A stretch of DNA of 40,652 nucleotides from UBA8752 sp042095055 (GCA_042095055.1 JBELBZ010000022.1:1-40652); one strand, 5' to 3'; shown: positions 24,405-34,558, numbered from the stretch's first letter. Translations and numbers: made by a program. The notes: a model not told the origin generated them from the sequence alone.

Positions 24405-26915
24405 TCAATTCGAACAAGGCAGACCGAACGCTCCAAGAACGATCAGGAAGTCTGCCACATCCACGCCGGGAATGCCGTTCACATCTAACGTACATCCTTC
24501 AACGCAACCAAACTCGCCGAGGAGCAGGAGGATGTCATTGACGTTCACGAAGCCATCATTGTCGAGGTCTTCTGGACATTGGCTTTCCTCTTCAGGTGCC
24601 AAAGGTCCACCGCTACAGTCATTGTCGACGCCATCCTGCGTCCCTGGCGCGCCAGGATAGACGTCATTACGAGAATCATCGCAATCGGTTGCGTTTGTGA
24701 CAAAACCAATGAGGCTTTCTTCACATCCTGTGGTGTTGACATCGGCATTTCCGTAGCCGTCTCCGTCGGCATCGGCATAGAGGATGCCCGGTGCTTCGCA
24801 TGTGCCGTCATCGACAGAGGCAATCTCCATGAAGTTGCAGGCTGTGGGGTCGGTGCAGCCCTGCACAGCCGTCAGTGAGAAGTTGGCATTGCTGATGTCA
24901 AAGAAGATCGAGCCGTGGGCTTTCACCTTGATCCGGGCAGCAGCTGTGGTTACCGCGGGCAGCAATACGGTGGCCGATCCCGTATTTGGAACGGCGGAGG
25001 CGAGGGTGTAAGACCAGGTGTACCCCCCGTCTACGCTGCAGTAGATGTCCACTTCGGAACAGTTCACATTTCCGCCGTCGGTTCCAGCGACATCCCACAG
25101 CACCGTCAATTCGGAGTTCCCTGCCCGGCTGATGCTCGTGTTGGGGTATGTCACCAAGAAAGGACCCGTCGAGGCATCAATAAAAAAGGACTTCGTGGCC
25201 ACGGCCACGCCGCCACAGCCCGGATTGTTGTCGCGGACCGTGCACTTGAAGGTCAGGGTGCGGTTGTAGTCAGGCAGGTGCTCTCCAAAAGAAACCTGAT
25301 TGTTGACCAGCTTGTCAACTTTGGGAATGATCCGCGTTGGATTCGTAACAGGGGGGAACGACCGAATACACGGTGCGTTGCCCACCGGGTTGTCGAGGTT
25401 GTTGTCGCCGCTGGATGTGGCATTGCCCAGGTTGTACTGCTCCCAGCTGTATGTCAAGGTGTTGCCGGGATTGGGGTCGGTGGCCGTTGCCGTCATTTCA
25501 AACGGCGTCTGCTTGGGGATGCTAAAGGCGCTGCCGCCGACAGAAACGGTGGGGGCTGAGTTTCCACTGGAAACTTGGGTAGCGCAGGAGTTTCCGAACC
25601 CATCGTGGAGGTAGTTCGTGCCTTCGATCAAGCTGTGCACATGGTACACGTCGTCGGAGTTGTTTTGAAGGTTGGGGGCGCAAATGCCGCTGTAGCTCAT
25701 GATGGTAGAACCGCTGCCCGGTTCATAGGCCGCCGATGAAGCCCGGTTGCCACTGCAGGAATTGTTGAAGGTGTGGTTGCACCCAAATTGATGCCCCATT
25801 TCGTGCCCCACATAGTCCACATCAAAAGGGTCGCCAATGGGAGCGGGCAGCCCCGTTACACCGCCGGCTTTGAAGGACGTGCATACGGAGGCGAGGTAGG
25901 CCACGCCGCCGCCTCCCGTGGAGAACACGTGCCCGATGTCATACCCGTTGAAACCAATGATGTTGTCGATGGTGTTTTGGTTTTGCGACAGCATGGCCCC
26001 TCCATTGGAGTTGGTATAAGGGTCCGTTGATCCGTTCAAGAAAATCAAATCATCGTTGTCGGGGATCAAGGTCAATCGGATGGCCATTTCGGGCTCCACA
26101 ATGCTGTTGATCCGGTTGATGGAGGTGTTCATGGCGGACAGCACGCTGGATACCGTGCCACCATGGAACTGACCATATTCACCAGTACAAGCCAGCGCCA
26201 GCGAATAATTCCGACGGGTTGGACCGTATGGGGGGCCGACGCGCTGGGTGATTTTGCCGTCGTCCAACCGGCCCGGTCCGTCGACGTCGGTGCCTTTTCC
26301 CATGCCCATTTGGCGGACGTCGCAATCTCCCCTTCGTTTTTGGGTGGCGCTCATGAATTCAGCCCGGGTGTACACCATCAACTGGTCGAATTGTCCCACA
26401 TTCCACGGATCGATGTACACCGTTCCACCGGGGGTGTGAATGATGCCATGAAATCCACGGGGGCTCATGTCGATGCGGCCAAAAATCAAGCTGTTGCGCT
26501 CGGATTGAACCATATAGCTGCGGATTTCAGGATACTTCGCCGTCAGGGCAGGTGCCATGATGTCTGAGCGAACCGCTCTGAAGGGGTGGGCCTCCCACCT
26601 TTGTTCATTCTGCGCCACCAAAGGAAGGGTCAATCGGCAAGTGCTGTTGTCGAGGCGGGTGCCAGACTGCTGGGCAGCATCCCATTCTGCGGGAGCGCCA
26701 TCGAGCACGACCGAAAGGAAGGCGTGGTCGTATGAAACCGCCCGCGCATCCGCAACATTCTCCCTGGCTTGGGCGCGCATCTGCTCGCCTTCCAGCCAAC
26801 TGGCGTCTTTGCTTTCAGGTGGAATGGCATACCACTGGGCCATGACACCCGGCGAAAGGGCGGTCATGAAAACAGCGATGAAACAAAAGGGTAAAGTGGT
26901 CCGGTACATGCGCAT
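24405..26915 (-). CDS. Secreted reprolysin-like zinc metalloprotease with dockerin-like C-terminus
   Basis: Starting at 26915 (MRMYRTTLPFCFIAVF; 26909 is also possible) gives 836 residues with a signal peptide ending near SPGVMAQ. A propeptide runs to about residue 200. The catalytic domain holds DYVGHEMGHQFGCNHTFN near residue 375, the full HExxHxxGxxH zinc site of metzincins, and a following IMSYSG that fits the Met-turn. Two Ig/PKD-like stretches follow (APTVSVGGSAFSIPKQTPFE; NSELTVLWDVAGTDGG). The tail has QGCTDPTACNFMEIASVDDG, a MopE-type DADGDGYGNADV...DCDDSRNDVYPGAP...DNDCSG segment, and two dockerin-like loops (DLDNDGFVNVNDILLLLGEF, DVNGIPGVDVADFLIVLGAF) ending in CSN. It diverges from parE and lies just upstream of the BNR protein gene. 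Export route and target proteins are unknown. Confidence 0.88.
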   Translation of the reverse strand: MRMYRTTLPFCFIAVFMTALSPGVMAQWYAIPPESKDASWLEGEQMRAQARENVADARAVSYDHAFLSVVLDGAPAEWDAAQQSGTRLDNSTCRLTLPLVAQNEQRWEAHPFRAVRSDIMAPALTAKYPEIRSYMVQSERNSLIFGRIDMSPRGFHGIIHTPGGTVYIDPWNVGQFDQLMVYTRAEFMSATQKRRGDCDVRQMGMGKGTDVDGPGRLDDGKITQRVGPPYGPTRRNYSLALACTGEYGQFHGGTVSSVLSAMNTSINRINSIVEPEMAIRLTLIPDNDDLIFLNGSTDPYTNSNGGAMLSQNQNTIDNIIGFNGYDIGHVFSTGGGGVAYLASVCTSFKAGGVTGLPAPIGDPFDVDYVGHEMGHQFGCNHTFNNSCSGNRASSAAYEPGSGSTIMSYSGICAPNLQNNSDDVYHVHSLIEGTNYLHDGFGNSCATQVSSGNSAPTVSVGGSAFSIPKQTPFEMTATATDPNPGNTLTYSWEQYNLGNATSSGDNNLDNPVGNAPCIRSFPPVTNPTRIIPKVDKLVNNQVSFGEHLPDYNRTLTFKCTVRDNNPGCGGVAVATKSFFIDASTGPFLVTYPNTSISRAGNSELTVLWDVAGTDGGNVNCSEVDIYCSVDGGYTWSYTLASAVPNTGSATVLLPAVTTAAARIKVKAHGSIFFDISNANFSLTAVQGCTDPTACNFMEIASVDDGTCEAPGILYADADGDGYGNADVNTTGCEESLIGFVTNATDCDDSRNDVYPGAPGTQDGVDNDCSGGPLAPEEESQCPEDLDNDGFVNVNDILLLLGEFGCVEGCTLDVNGIPGVDVADFLIVLGAFGLPCSN

Positions 26916-27094
26916 ACAACAAGATAACGGCGTTTTTGATTCAAACGAAGCCTCGGAGGGGGGGCTATTCGGGATGAGATTTGTCATTGTCAATGGGAAA
27001 GAACCCGAGTACATGTGGAAAACGGTGTCCACCAGAATGCCGAGAAGGCCATAAAAACCAGTACTTTTCACATTGGCTTAACAGGCACAACAGC

Positions 27095-28975
27095 GTGGCA
27101 AACAAGGGGAAACAAGGTTATACTGAGAGCGACATCAGGTCGCTTGATTGGAAGGAGCACATCCGGCTCAGGCCAGGGATGTACATCGGCAAGTTGGGCG
27201 ATGGCGCCAGTGCCGATGATGGGATTTACGTTTTGCTCAAGGAAGTCATCGACAACAGCATCGATGAGCACCTCATGGGACATGGTAAGACCATAGAAAT
27301 CAGCATCAAAGAAGGTGCGGTTCAGGTCCGAGATTACGGCAGGGGAATCCCCCATGGCGCGGTGGTAGACTGTGTCTCCAAAATCAACACTGGAGCGAAA
27401 TACAGCGAGGGTGCTTTCAGCAAGACGGTCGGCCTCAATGGCGTGGGCACCAAAGCAGTAAATGCACTGTCCACGGAGTTCAGGATTGAGAGTTTCAGGG
27501 AGGGGGAAGTCAAGGCTGCCCGTTTTGAATTGGGCGTCCTCAAGGACGACGAAACAGTGACGACGACTTCATTGCGGAACGGCACCCGCACTTGGTTCCG
27601 CCCCGACGCTTCGGTTTTCAAGGCCTACCAATACCGCAAGGAGTACGTGGAGCGCTTGCTCTGGAACTATGCGTACCTCAACAGCGGTTTGACCTTGGTC
27701 TTCAACGGGGAAAAAATCCACAGTGAAGACGGCCTCAAGGACTTGATCAAGCAAAACCTCTCCGCAGAACCGGGTTATCCCATCATGCACCTCAAGGGGG
27801 AGGACATTGAGGTGGCTTTGACGCACACCCAGGCATACGGTGAAGACCACTACAGCTTTGTCAACGGACAATACACCACACAGGGCGGAACGCACCAAAA
27901 GGCGCTCAGGGAAGCCTACGTCAAGGTGGTCCGCGACTTCTTCCAAAAAGAATACGACCCCGGTGACGTCCGCATGGGATTGATGGCGGCGGTCGCAGTC
28001 AGGGTGCAGGAACCGGTGTTTGAGTCACAGACCAAAACCAAGCTGGGTTCATCGGAAGTCCGTCCGGGTGGAACGAGCATGCGGTCCTTTGTCTACGACT
28101 TCCTCAAGGTGGAGCTGGCCAATCACCTGCACCGCAATCCCGACACGGCCACGGCCTTGCTCAAGCGGATTTTGCAGAGCGAAAAAGAGCGCAAAGACCT
28201 CGCCGGCATCAAGAAACTCGCGAGAGAACGGGCCAAAAAGGCGAGCCTGCACAACAAGAAACTGCGCGACTGCAGGGTGCACCTCACCAAGAAGCATGCC
28301 CGCGCCGAGGAGTCCATGTTGTTTATCACCGAGGGTGACAGCGCTTCGGGCAGCATCACCAAAGCCCGCGATGTCAATACCCAGGCTGTATTCTCCCTCA
28401 AAGGAAAGCCCCTGAATTGCTATGGCTTGACCAAGAAGGTCGTCTACGAAAACGAAGAGTTCAATCTGCTGCAAGCCGCCCTCGACATCGAGGATGGACT
28501 GGAGGGGCTGCGTTACAACCAGGTGATCATCGCTACGGATGCCGATGTGGATGGGATGCACATCCGCATCCTGCTCATGACGTTCTTCCTGCAGTTCTTT
28601 CCCGACCTGGTGAGAAAAGGACACCTGTATGTCCTGCAAACCCCGCTCTTCCGGGTACGGAACAAGAAAGAAACCCGGTATTGCTATTCTGAGGAGGAGC
28701 GCGTCAGCGCCATTGCAGCCCTCGGTCCCAAGCCTGAAATCACCCGATTCAAAGGATTGGGTGAGATCAGTCCCGACGAGTTCTCCCACTTCATCGGCGA
28801 GGACATCAGGCTGGATCCGGTGGACCTCGGCGGTGAGCACCAACTCGATGACATGCTGTCGTTTTTCATGGGCAAAAACACCCCGGACCGGCAGCGCTTC
28901 ATCATAGACAATCTCCGTGTCGAAAAGGACCCGGATGAACCTACTGAACCCAAGGAAACCACGGAAGCGGCATGA
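27095..28975 (+). CDS. parE: DNA topoisomerase IV subunit B
   Basis: The preferred start is the GTG at 27095 (626 residues), just ahead of the conserved opening YTESDIRSLDWKEHIRLRPG. The frame is open upstream to ATGs at 26981 and 26993, but those codons look non-family and fall in the divergent spacer. The GHKL ATPase shows KEVIDNSIDEHLMG, VRDYGRGIPHGAVVD and GLNGVGTKAVNALS. The Toprim domain shows FITEGDSASGSITKA and IATDADVDGMHIRILLM. With ParC it decatenates daughter chromosomes. The stop overlaps the parC start as ATGA. The spacer upstream, about 180 bases shared with the protease gene, shows no further gene and no convincing promoter match. Confidence 0.94.
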   Translation: MANKGKQGYTESDIRSLDWKEHIRLRPGMYIGKLGDGASADDGIYVLLKEVIDNSIDEHLMGHGKTIEISIKEGAVQVRDYGRGIPHGAVVDCVSKINTGAKYSEGAFSKTVGLNGVGTKAVNALSTEFRIESFREGEVKAARFELGVLKDDETVTTTSLRNGTRTWFRPDASVFKAYQYRKEYVERLLWNYAYLNSGLTLVFNGEKIHSEDGLKDLIKQNLSAEPGYPIMHLKGEDIEVALTHTQAYGEDHYSFVNGQYTTQGGTHQKALREAYVKVVRDFFQKEYDPGDVRMGLMAAVAVRVQEPVFESQTKTKLGSSEVRPGGTSMRSFVYDFLKVELANHLHRNPDTATALLKRILQSEKERKDLAGIKKLARERAKKASLHNKKLRDCRVHLTKKHARAEESMLFITEGDSASGSITKARDVNTQAVFSLKGKPLNCYGLTKKVVYENEEFNLLQAALDIEDGLEGLRYNQVIIATDADVDGMHIRILLMTFFLQFFPDLVRKGHLYVLQTPLFRVRNKKETRYCYSEEERVSAIAALGPKPEITRFKGLGEISPDEFSHFIGEDIRLDPVDLGGEHQLDDMLSFFMGKNTPDRQRFIIDNLRVEKDPDEPTEPKETTEAA

Positions 28976-31824
28976 GCGAGGAAGCCCAGGGTCCCGAGGA
29001 GCGGGACGAACAGGACGGCAAAAAGTCCGGAGGAAACGATGAACCATCCAAGCAAGGCGGTGCGTCGCCCTCGGGCGGAGATGGCGAAAGCGCGGAGGAG
29101 GCCTCAGGAGATGGGGACTTGGAAACCGCAGCAGAAGGAGAGGGCCCCGAGGACATGGAGCAGGTCATCCGCATCAAGGGGATGTACAACGAGTACTTCT
29201 TGGACTATGCATCGTATGTCATCCTCGAGCGCGCCGTACCGCACCTGCACGATGGCCTAAAGCCCGTCCAGCGCCGCATTCTGCACTCTTTGCGGGAGCT
29301 GGAGGACGGCAGGTTCCACAAGGTGGCCAACGCCATCGGCAACACCATGAAGTTTCACCCCCACGGTGACGCGAGCATTGGTGATGCCATGGTGCAAATC
29401 GGCCAGCGCGAACTCGTGCTGGACTGTCAGGGAAACTGGGGCAACATCGCAACAGGCGACCGGGCTGCTGCACCGCGTTACATCGAGACACGGTTGAGCA
29501 CATTTGCCAAAGAAGCGCTCTTCAACCCCAAGACCACCAACTGGCTGGCCAGCTATGATGGCCGGAACCAGGAGCCCGAAACACTGCCAGTGAAGTTCCC
29601 ACTGCTGCTGCAGCAAGGCGCCGAGGGGATTGCGGTGGGATTGGCCTGCAAAATGCTGCCGCACAACTTTATCGAGTTGATCGACGGCGCTGTGGCCTAC
29701 CTCAAAGGCCGCAGCTTCAAGCTGCTGCCTGATTTTCCTGCGGGAGGGGAGGCCGATTGCGAACAATACAACGACGGACTCCGGGGAGGCCGGGTTCGCG
29801 TCCGCGCCAAAATCCGCAAGGAGGACAACAAGACCTTGGTCGTGGAGGAACTGCCCTATGGCGTGACCACCACATCGCTGATCGAGAGCATCCTCAAAGC
29901 CAACGACAAAGGGAAGATCAAGGTCAAGCGCGTCGAAGACAACACGGCCGAGTTTGTCGAAGTGATGATACACTTGGCGGCAGGCGTCTCGCCGGACCGG
30001 ACCATTGATGCGCTGTTCGCCTTTACCGATTGCGAAGTGCGCATCGCCCCCAACGCATGCGTGATCGAAAACGACCGCCCGGTATTTTTGGGGGTCAAGG
30101 AAATCCTCAAGCGAAGTGCAGACCGCACGCGGATGTTGCTCGGCAGGGAATTGGAAATCCGCCTCGGCGAATTGCAGGAATCCTGGCATTTTGCTTCCCT
30201 CGAAAAGATTTTTATTGAGAAGCGCATATACCGGGACATTGAGGAGTGCGAGACCTGGGATGCCATTTTGAAGGCCATCCACGAGGGCTTGGCCCCTCAC
30301 ATCAAGCACCTGATCCGTCCGGTCACCGATGAGGACGTCACCCGGCTGACCGAAATCCGCATCAAGCGCATCTCGAAGTTCGACTCCGACAAAGCCGACC
30401 AGCGGATCGCCAACCTCGAAGTGGAAATCGACGAGGTCAAGAACCACCTAGAACACCTCACGGACTATACCATAGAATGGTACCGCCAGCTCAAGAAGAA
30501 ATACGGCAAGGGCCGCGAGCGCAGAACGACCTTGCGCACGTTTGGCAACATTGACAGCGCCAAAGTGGCGGTGGCCAATCACAAACTTTACGCCGATAAG
30601 AAGGAAGGTTTTGTGGGCATTGGAATGCCGAGAGGCGAGGGCGAGTACATCTGTGATTGCTCCGACATTGCCGACATCATCGTGTTCCGAAAAGACGGCA
30701 CAATGCAGGTCTCCAAGGTCAGCACCAAGGCGTTTTTTGGAAAGGACATTCTTCACGTGGGCATTTGGAAGCGGGGCGATGAGCGCACCACTTACAACCT
30801 GATGTACCGCGATGGAAAGAAAACCGGCGGCGGGCGCACGCTTGTCAAGCGTTTTCATGTGACCTCCATGACGCGCGACAAGGTGTACCATTTGACCAAA
30901 GGCACACCGGGAAGCCAGGTGTTGTGGTTCAGTGCCAACCTCAATGGGGAAGCAGAACAGGTGACGATTCACCTGAGCCGATTGCCCCGGCTGAAGTCGC
31001 TCAAGGTGGATGTTGACTTTGCCGAGATTGCCATCAAGGGCCGCGGTGCAGCAGGAAATACCGCGACCAAGTATGCCGTCACGGGCAGGGTCGACCTGAA
31101 AAGCGCAGGCACCAGCACCTTGGGCGCGAGAAAGGTGTGGTTTGATGAAGCCGTCAAACGCCTCAACAGCGAAGGCAGAGGCCGGTTGGTGGGGGCTTTT
31201 GGACCCGATGACCGCTTGCTGGTGGTCGTGGCTTCAGGGGCCTATGAACTGTTGAAGCCAGAATTGAGCACCCATTTTCCGGACGACATGATCTATCTGG
31301 ACAAGTGGCACTCAGACCGTCCATTGACGGTGGTCCACAGAGATGGCGAGAAGAAAGCCGTTTATGTCAAGCGCTTTCATGCGGAGAATTCGACCAAGAC
31401 CATGGAGTTCATCGGGGAATCCGAGGGGTCCAGCTTGCTGCTCTTCACCGCCCACGGTGCGCCGGTGATCCATTGCAAGGCCAAAGATTTGGGCGAGCAA
31501 AGGTTCAGCCTAAATGAATTCATTGCCGTCAAAGGGGTCAAGGCCAGGGGCAAACGTTTGTCTGTGGACCCTCGCGCAAAAGTGACCCTCGAAGACACAC
31601 CGGATCCCCACGCCGCTTTGCCCACAGCAGCTGAGGAAAACAACGACGCCGCGTCCCCTCCTGCACCGGACCCGGACCCCGTTCAAGCTGAGGATACAAC
31701 GCCTTCTCCTCAGCCCAAATCTGAAGCAGCGCCATCTCCTGCGGCATCCTCTACACCTGCCGAAGGGCAGGAATCGAAAAACCCTGAGGACGCCGATGGA
31801 GGTCCCCAGCCCACCCTTTTCTGA
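28972..31824 (+). CDS. parC: DNA topoisomerase IV subunit A with long low-complexity ends
   Basis: At 950 residues this is longer than most ParC proteins. Residues 1-60 are an acidic Gly/Ser/Glu extension. The breakage-reunion domain starts at EQVIRIKGMYNEYFLDYASY, with LKPVQRRILHSLRELEDG, KFHPHGDASIGDAMVQIGQR and GDRAAAPRYIETRLSTFAKE, where Tyr in RYIETR is the catalytic residue. A coiled coil follows (NLEVEIDEVKNHLEHLTDYT). The C-terminal part, about 540-860, is a reduced beta-propeller type region without a clear GyrA box, supporting ParC over GyrA. The last 90 residues are Pro/Ala/Glu-rich and probably disordered. Pairing with parE in the same transcript supports the call. Confidence 0.93.
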   Translation: MSEEAQGPEERDEQDGKKSGGNDEPSKQGGASPSGGDGESAEEASGDGDLETAAEGEGPEDMEQVIRIKGMYNEYFLDYASYVILERAVPHLHDGLKPVQRRILHSLRELEDGRFHKVANAIGNTMKFHPHGDASIGDAMVQIGQRELVLDCQGNWGNIATGDRAAAPRYIETRLSTFAKEALFNPKTTNWLASYDGRNQEPETLPVKFPLLLQQGAEGIAVGLACKMLPHNFIELIDGAVAYLKGRSFKLLPDFPAGGEADCEQYNDGLRGGRVRVRAKIRKEDNKTLVVEELPYGVTTTSLIESILKANDKGKIKVKRVEDNTAEFVEVMIHLAAGVSPDRTIDALFAFTDCEVRIAPNACVIENDRPVFLGVKEILKRSADRTRMLLGRELEIRLGELQESWHFASLEKIFIEKRIYRDIEECETWDAILKAIHEGLAPHIKHLIRPVTDEDVTRLTEIRIKRISKFDSDKADQRIANLEVEIDEVKNHLEHLTDYTIEWYRQLKKKYGKGRERRTTLRTFGNIDSAKVAVANHKLYADKKEGFVGIGMPRGEGEYICDCSDIADIIVFRKDGTMQVSKVSTKAFFGKDILHVGIWKRGDERTTYNLMYRDGKKTGGGRTLVKRFHVTSMTRDKVYHLTKGTPGSQVLWFSANLNGEAEQVTIHLSRLPRLKSLKVDVDFAEIAIKGRGAAGNTATKYAVTGRVDLKSAGTSTLGARKVWFDEAVKRLNSEGRGRLVGAFGPDDRLLVVVASGAYELLKPELSTHFPDDMIYLDKWHSDRPLTVVHRDGEKKAVYVKRFHAENSTKTMEFIGESEGSSLLLFTAHGAPVIHCKAKDLGEQRFSLNEFIAVKGVKARGKRLSVDPRAKVTLEDTPDPHAALPTAAEENNDAASPPAPDPDPVQAEDTTPSPQPKSEAAPSPAASSTPAEGQESKNPEDADGGPQPTLF

Positions 31825-31839
31825 AGATATCTTCGCGAC

Positions 31840-33267
31840 ATGTTTCGTCTGACCCTTTTCTGCCTGGCCACACTCCTGATGGTGGCGTGTTCCAATGCCC
31901 CTGCTGACCGCGATTCTGCTGACGCGCAGGCCGTCAACGGCACCGATACTTCGGATGCTTTGATCCATCCCGAGTGGTCGCGGAACGCGGTCATTTATGA
32001 AATGAACGTTCGGCAGCATACGCCAAAGGGCGACCTCAAAAGCGCGATGTTGGATTTGGCGCGCATCAAGCAAATTGGTGTAGATGTGATTTGGCTGATG
32101 CCGGTGCATCCCATCGGAGAGGTCAACCGCAAAGGGGGAGAGAACAGCAACAATTTTTTGGTCCAGCCCGGCAGCACATCACTGGGCAGTCCATACAGCG
32201 TGCAGGATTACACGGCGCTCAACCCGAGCTATGGAACATGGAAAGACTTTGATGCTTTTGTCGCTGCGGCCCACGACTATGGGATGCGGGTCATCATTGA
32301 CTGGGTTGCAAACCATACTGCTTTTGATGCAGTGTGGACACAAAGTGCTGAAGGACAGGGGTACTACCTCCTTGATGCTGAAGGGAAAATCCAGCCGCCA
32401 ACGGGGACGGATTGGGTGGATGTCGCACAGCTTGATTGGGACCGTGGCGAAGAAAACGGACTCTATGCAGCCATGGAGGATGCCATGCTGTTTTGGGTGC
32501 GCGACCATGACATTGATGGTTTCCGCTGCGATGTGGCCGGCAAGGTGCCTACGCCGTTTTGGAACAGGGTGAGAAGAACCTTGGAAAAGGAGGAGCCTGA
32601 AGTCTTTATGTTGGCTGAAGCAGAAGAGCCCGAACACCATGAGCGGGCCTTTGATGCCAGCTATGCTTGGGAGTTTCACCACATCACCAATGAAGTGGCG
32701 CAAGGCCACATGAATGCCGACAGCGTTCGGGCCTACCTCAAGCGGGAGTTTGCGCGTTTTCCTGAGTCGGCTTACCGCCTCAATTTCATCACCAACCACG
32801 ACGAAAACTCGTGGAATGGAACGGTCGCAGAGCGCTATGGCGACGCTGATCGGGCCATGGCGGTGATGTGTGGCACCTTGTTTGGAACGCCTTTGCTGTA
32901 CGGGGGCCAAGAAAGTGAAATGAACAAGCGGTTGCGTTTCTTCGAGAAGGATACCATTCCCTGGGGCGATTACAAAGCGATGTCGTTTTACCGCATGCTC
33001 CACGATTTGCACCACCGCCATCCACCCCTCAGCAATGGGGAGTTTGGGGTGCGTCCGGTGCAGCTTGTCGAAGAGGGGGACATGCTGTATTTCGAGCGTG
33101 CATCAGAGGGAACGAGCATCAAAGTCGCCATTAACCTGAGCGACAAGCCCGTGCGGTTCAAGCCGGAGGGCATCGACGGGTACCGGTTCACATTTTCCCG
33201 GAGCTCCTTTACCAAGGAGGTTTGGGAGCCTTGGAGCTATGAGGTTTTCGTCAAAAAAGACGCATGA
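31840..33267 (+). CDS. GH13 alpha-amylase family lipoprotein
   Basis: This 475-residue protein begins with a signal peptide and lipobox (LATLLMVACSN), so it should be membrane-anchored outside the cytoplasm. The GH13 barrel runs from NAVIYEMNVRQHTPKGDL. Conserved regions are region I (VIIDWVANHT), region II with the nucleophile Asp (DGFRCDVAG, about residue 231), region III with the acid Glu (EVFMLAEAEE, about 260) and region IV (FITNHDENSW, about 321). A small C-terminal beta domain follows. It should act on alpha-glucans or maltodextrins; exact specificity cannot be read. It sits 15 bases after parC and its stop overlaps the mgsA start (ATGA). Confidence 0.93.
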   Translation: MFRLTLFCLATLLMVACSNAPADRDSADAQAVNGTDTSDALIHPEWSRNAVIYEMNVRQHTPKGDLKSAMLDLARIKQIGVDVIWLMPVHPIGEVNRKGGENSNNFLVQPGSTSLGSPYSVQDYTALNPSYGTWKDFDAFVAAAHDYGMRVIIDWVANHTAFDAVWTQSAEGQGYYLLDAEGKIQPPTGTDWVDVAQLDWDRGEENGLYAAMEDAMLFWVRDHDIDGFRCDVAGKVPTPFWNRVRRTLEKEEPEVFMLAEAEEPEHHERAFDASYAWEFHHITNEVAQGHMNADSVRAYLKREFARFPESAYRLNFITNHDENSWNGTVAERYGDADRAMAVMCGTLFGTPLLYGGQESEMNKRLRFFEKDTIPWGDYKAMSFYRMLHDLHHRHPPLSNGEFGVRPVQLVEEGDMLYFERASEGTSIKVAINLSDKPVRFKPEGIDGYRFTFSRSSFTKEVWEPWSYEVFVKKDA

Positions 33268-33626
33268 AATACATCGCACTGATTGCCCACGACGGCAAAA
33301 AGGACGACCTCGTTGAGTTTGCCTTGAAATACCGTCAGTTCTTTTCGAAAGTACCCACCCTGGCCACGCAAACCACGGGCAGCAGGCTGAAGGAGAATGG
33401 AATTGACGTGGAGACGGTGGCCTCAGGTCCAAAGGGGGGGGATGCCCAGATTGCTTCCCGGATCACGGAAGGAAAGGTGGCCGGCGTCATTTTTTTCAGG
33501 GACCCGATGGGCAAGCACCCGCACGAACCGGACATCAACATGTTGCTCCGGCTGTGCGATGTCTACAACATTCCACTGGCCACCAACCCCGCTACTGCCG
33601 AGCTGATAGCGCGTTACATCGCCTGA
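33264..33626 (+). CDS. mgsA: Methylglyoxal synthase
   Basis: This 120-residue protein converts dihydroxyacetone phosphate to methylglyoxal and phosphate, a bypass of lower glycolysis in the cytoplasm. It aligns over its length with known MgsA: IALIAHDGKKDDL (His and Asp of the opening), TTGSRL (phosphate binding), SGPKGGDAQIASRI (catalytic Asp), VIFFRDPMGKHPHEPDINML (Asp and His of the active site) and NIPLATNPATAE. It lacks the C-terminal 20-30 residues of the E. coli enzyme, which is common. It is coupled to the GH13 gene upstream and lies 9 bases ahead of prmC, an unusual setting next to DNA-topology genes. Confidence 0.93.
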   Translation: MKYIALIAHDGKKDDLVEFALKYRQFFSKVPTLATQTTGSRLKENGIDVETVASGPKGGDAQIASRITEGKVAGVIFFRDPMGKHPHEPDINMLLRLCDVYNIPLATNPATAELIARYIA

Positions 33627-33635
33627 GCACCGCTG

Positions 33636-34547
33636 ATGCGCCGTTGGTCGGATTTCCCCGAGGACAACAAGGACCGCACAGTGCGGCTTTGGATCAGTGG
33701 CGCCCTGCACACAGGGCTGTCCGCCCTTGACCTTTCGGAGCGGGAGTGCCGCGCCATGGCCGATCGTCTTGTGGCGGGCGTTGATGAGCGGAGCCGGACG
33801 ATGTTGGACGTCATCGGTCGCAGATACGACGAGGGCGAATTGGACCGCATGGCGGGATGGATGGACCGGGTCATCGCTGGAGAACCTGTGCAACATGTGG
33901 TGGGGTGGACCGATTTCAGAGGCCTCAGAATCGCATGCAGTCCGGCGGCTTTGGTGCCACGCCCAGAAACAGAGGAGGTGGTGGAGTGGCTGTTGGAAGG
34001 CCTTGAGAATGCCGTTCCGCATCAACCCAAGGGCCCCATGCGGGTATTGGATGTAGGTACCGGAACGGGGTGCGTCGCGCTGGCCATCAAGGCGGCCCGT
34101 CCACATTGGGAAGTGTGGGGAGGTGATCTTTCTGAGGCGGCCCTTCAATTGGCCCGTCAAAATTCGGAGGCTTTGGGGCTCGATGTGCACTGGACCAAAG
34201 GGGACGCATTGGATGAAACGTGGGCCCCTTGGCCGGCCACTTTTGATGGCATCATCAGCAATCCGCCCTACATCCCAGAGTCAGAGTCCCGAGAAATGGA
34301 GGATGTCGTGACCCAACATGAACCTGCCATGGCGCTGTTCGTTCCCGACCACGACCCCCTGCGGTTTTACAAGGCCTTGCGGCGGGGGGCAGAGACCCAT
34401 CTGTCTTCCACGGGCTGTATGGTGGCCGAATGTCACGCGAAATTCACGCGTCAGGTGGCCGATTGTTGGCAACTCGAGGCGGCCAAAACCGAGGTCCTCT
34501 GCGACCTTCAAGGTGCCGAAAGGGGCGTTCGTCTCAAGCGGCATTGA
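33636..34547 (+). CDS. prmC: Peptide chain release factor N5-glutamine methyltransferase
   Basis: This 303-residue SAM-dependent enzyme methylates the GGQ glutamine of release factors. The N-terminal helical domain (1-95) ends at QHVVGWTDFRGLRIACSPAA and LVPRPETEEVVEWLL, both conserved. The SAM motif is VLDVGTGTGCVALAIKAARP. The catalytic NPPY is in GIISNPPYIPESESREMEDV, followed by EPAMALFVPDHDPLRFYKAL. The C-terminus is slightly longer than usual. It starts 9 bases after mgsA and ends 11 bases before ligA. Confidence 0.95.
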   Translation: MRRWSDFPEDNKDRTVRLWISGALHTGLSALDLSERECRAMADRLVAGVDERSRTMLDVIGRRYDEGELDRMAGWMDRVIAGEPVQHVVGWTDFRGLRIACSPAALVPRPETEEVVEWLLEGLENAVPHQPKGPMRVLDVGTGTGCVALAIKAARPHWEVWGGDLSEAALQLARQNSEALGLDVHWTKGDALDETWAPWPATFDGIISNPPYIPESESREMEDVVTQHEPAMALFVPDHDPLRFYKALRRGAETHLSSTGCMVAECHAKFTRQVADCWQLEAAKTEVLCDLQGAERGVRLKRH

Positions 34548-34558
34548 ACAGGAATACC

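Noticed and set aside
26981..27094. N-terminal extension of ParE from the ATG at 26981
   Set aside because: The extra 38 codons are Cys/His/Arg-rich, unlike ParE N-termini, and occupy the divergent spacer; the GTG at 27095 fits the family better.
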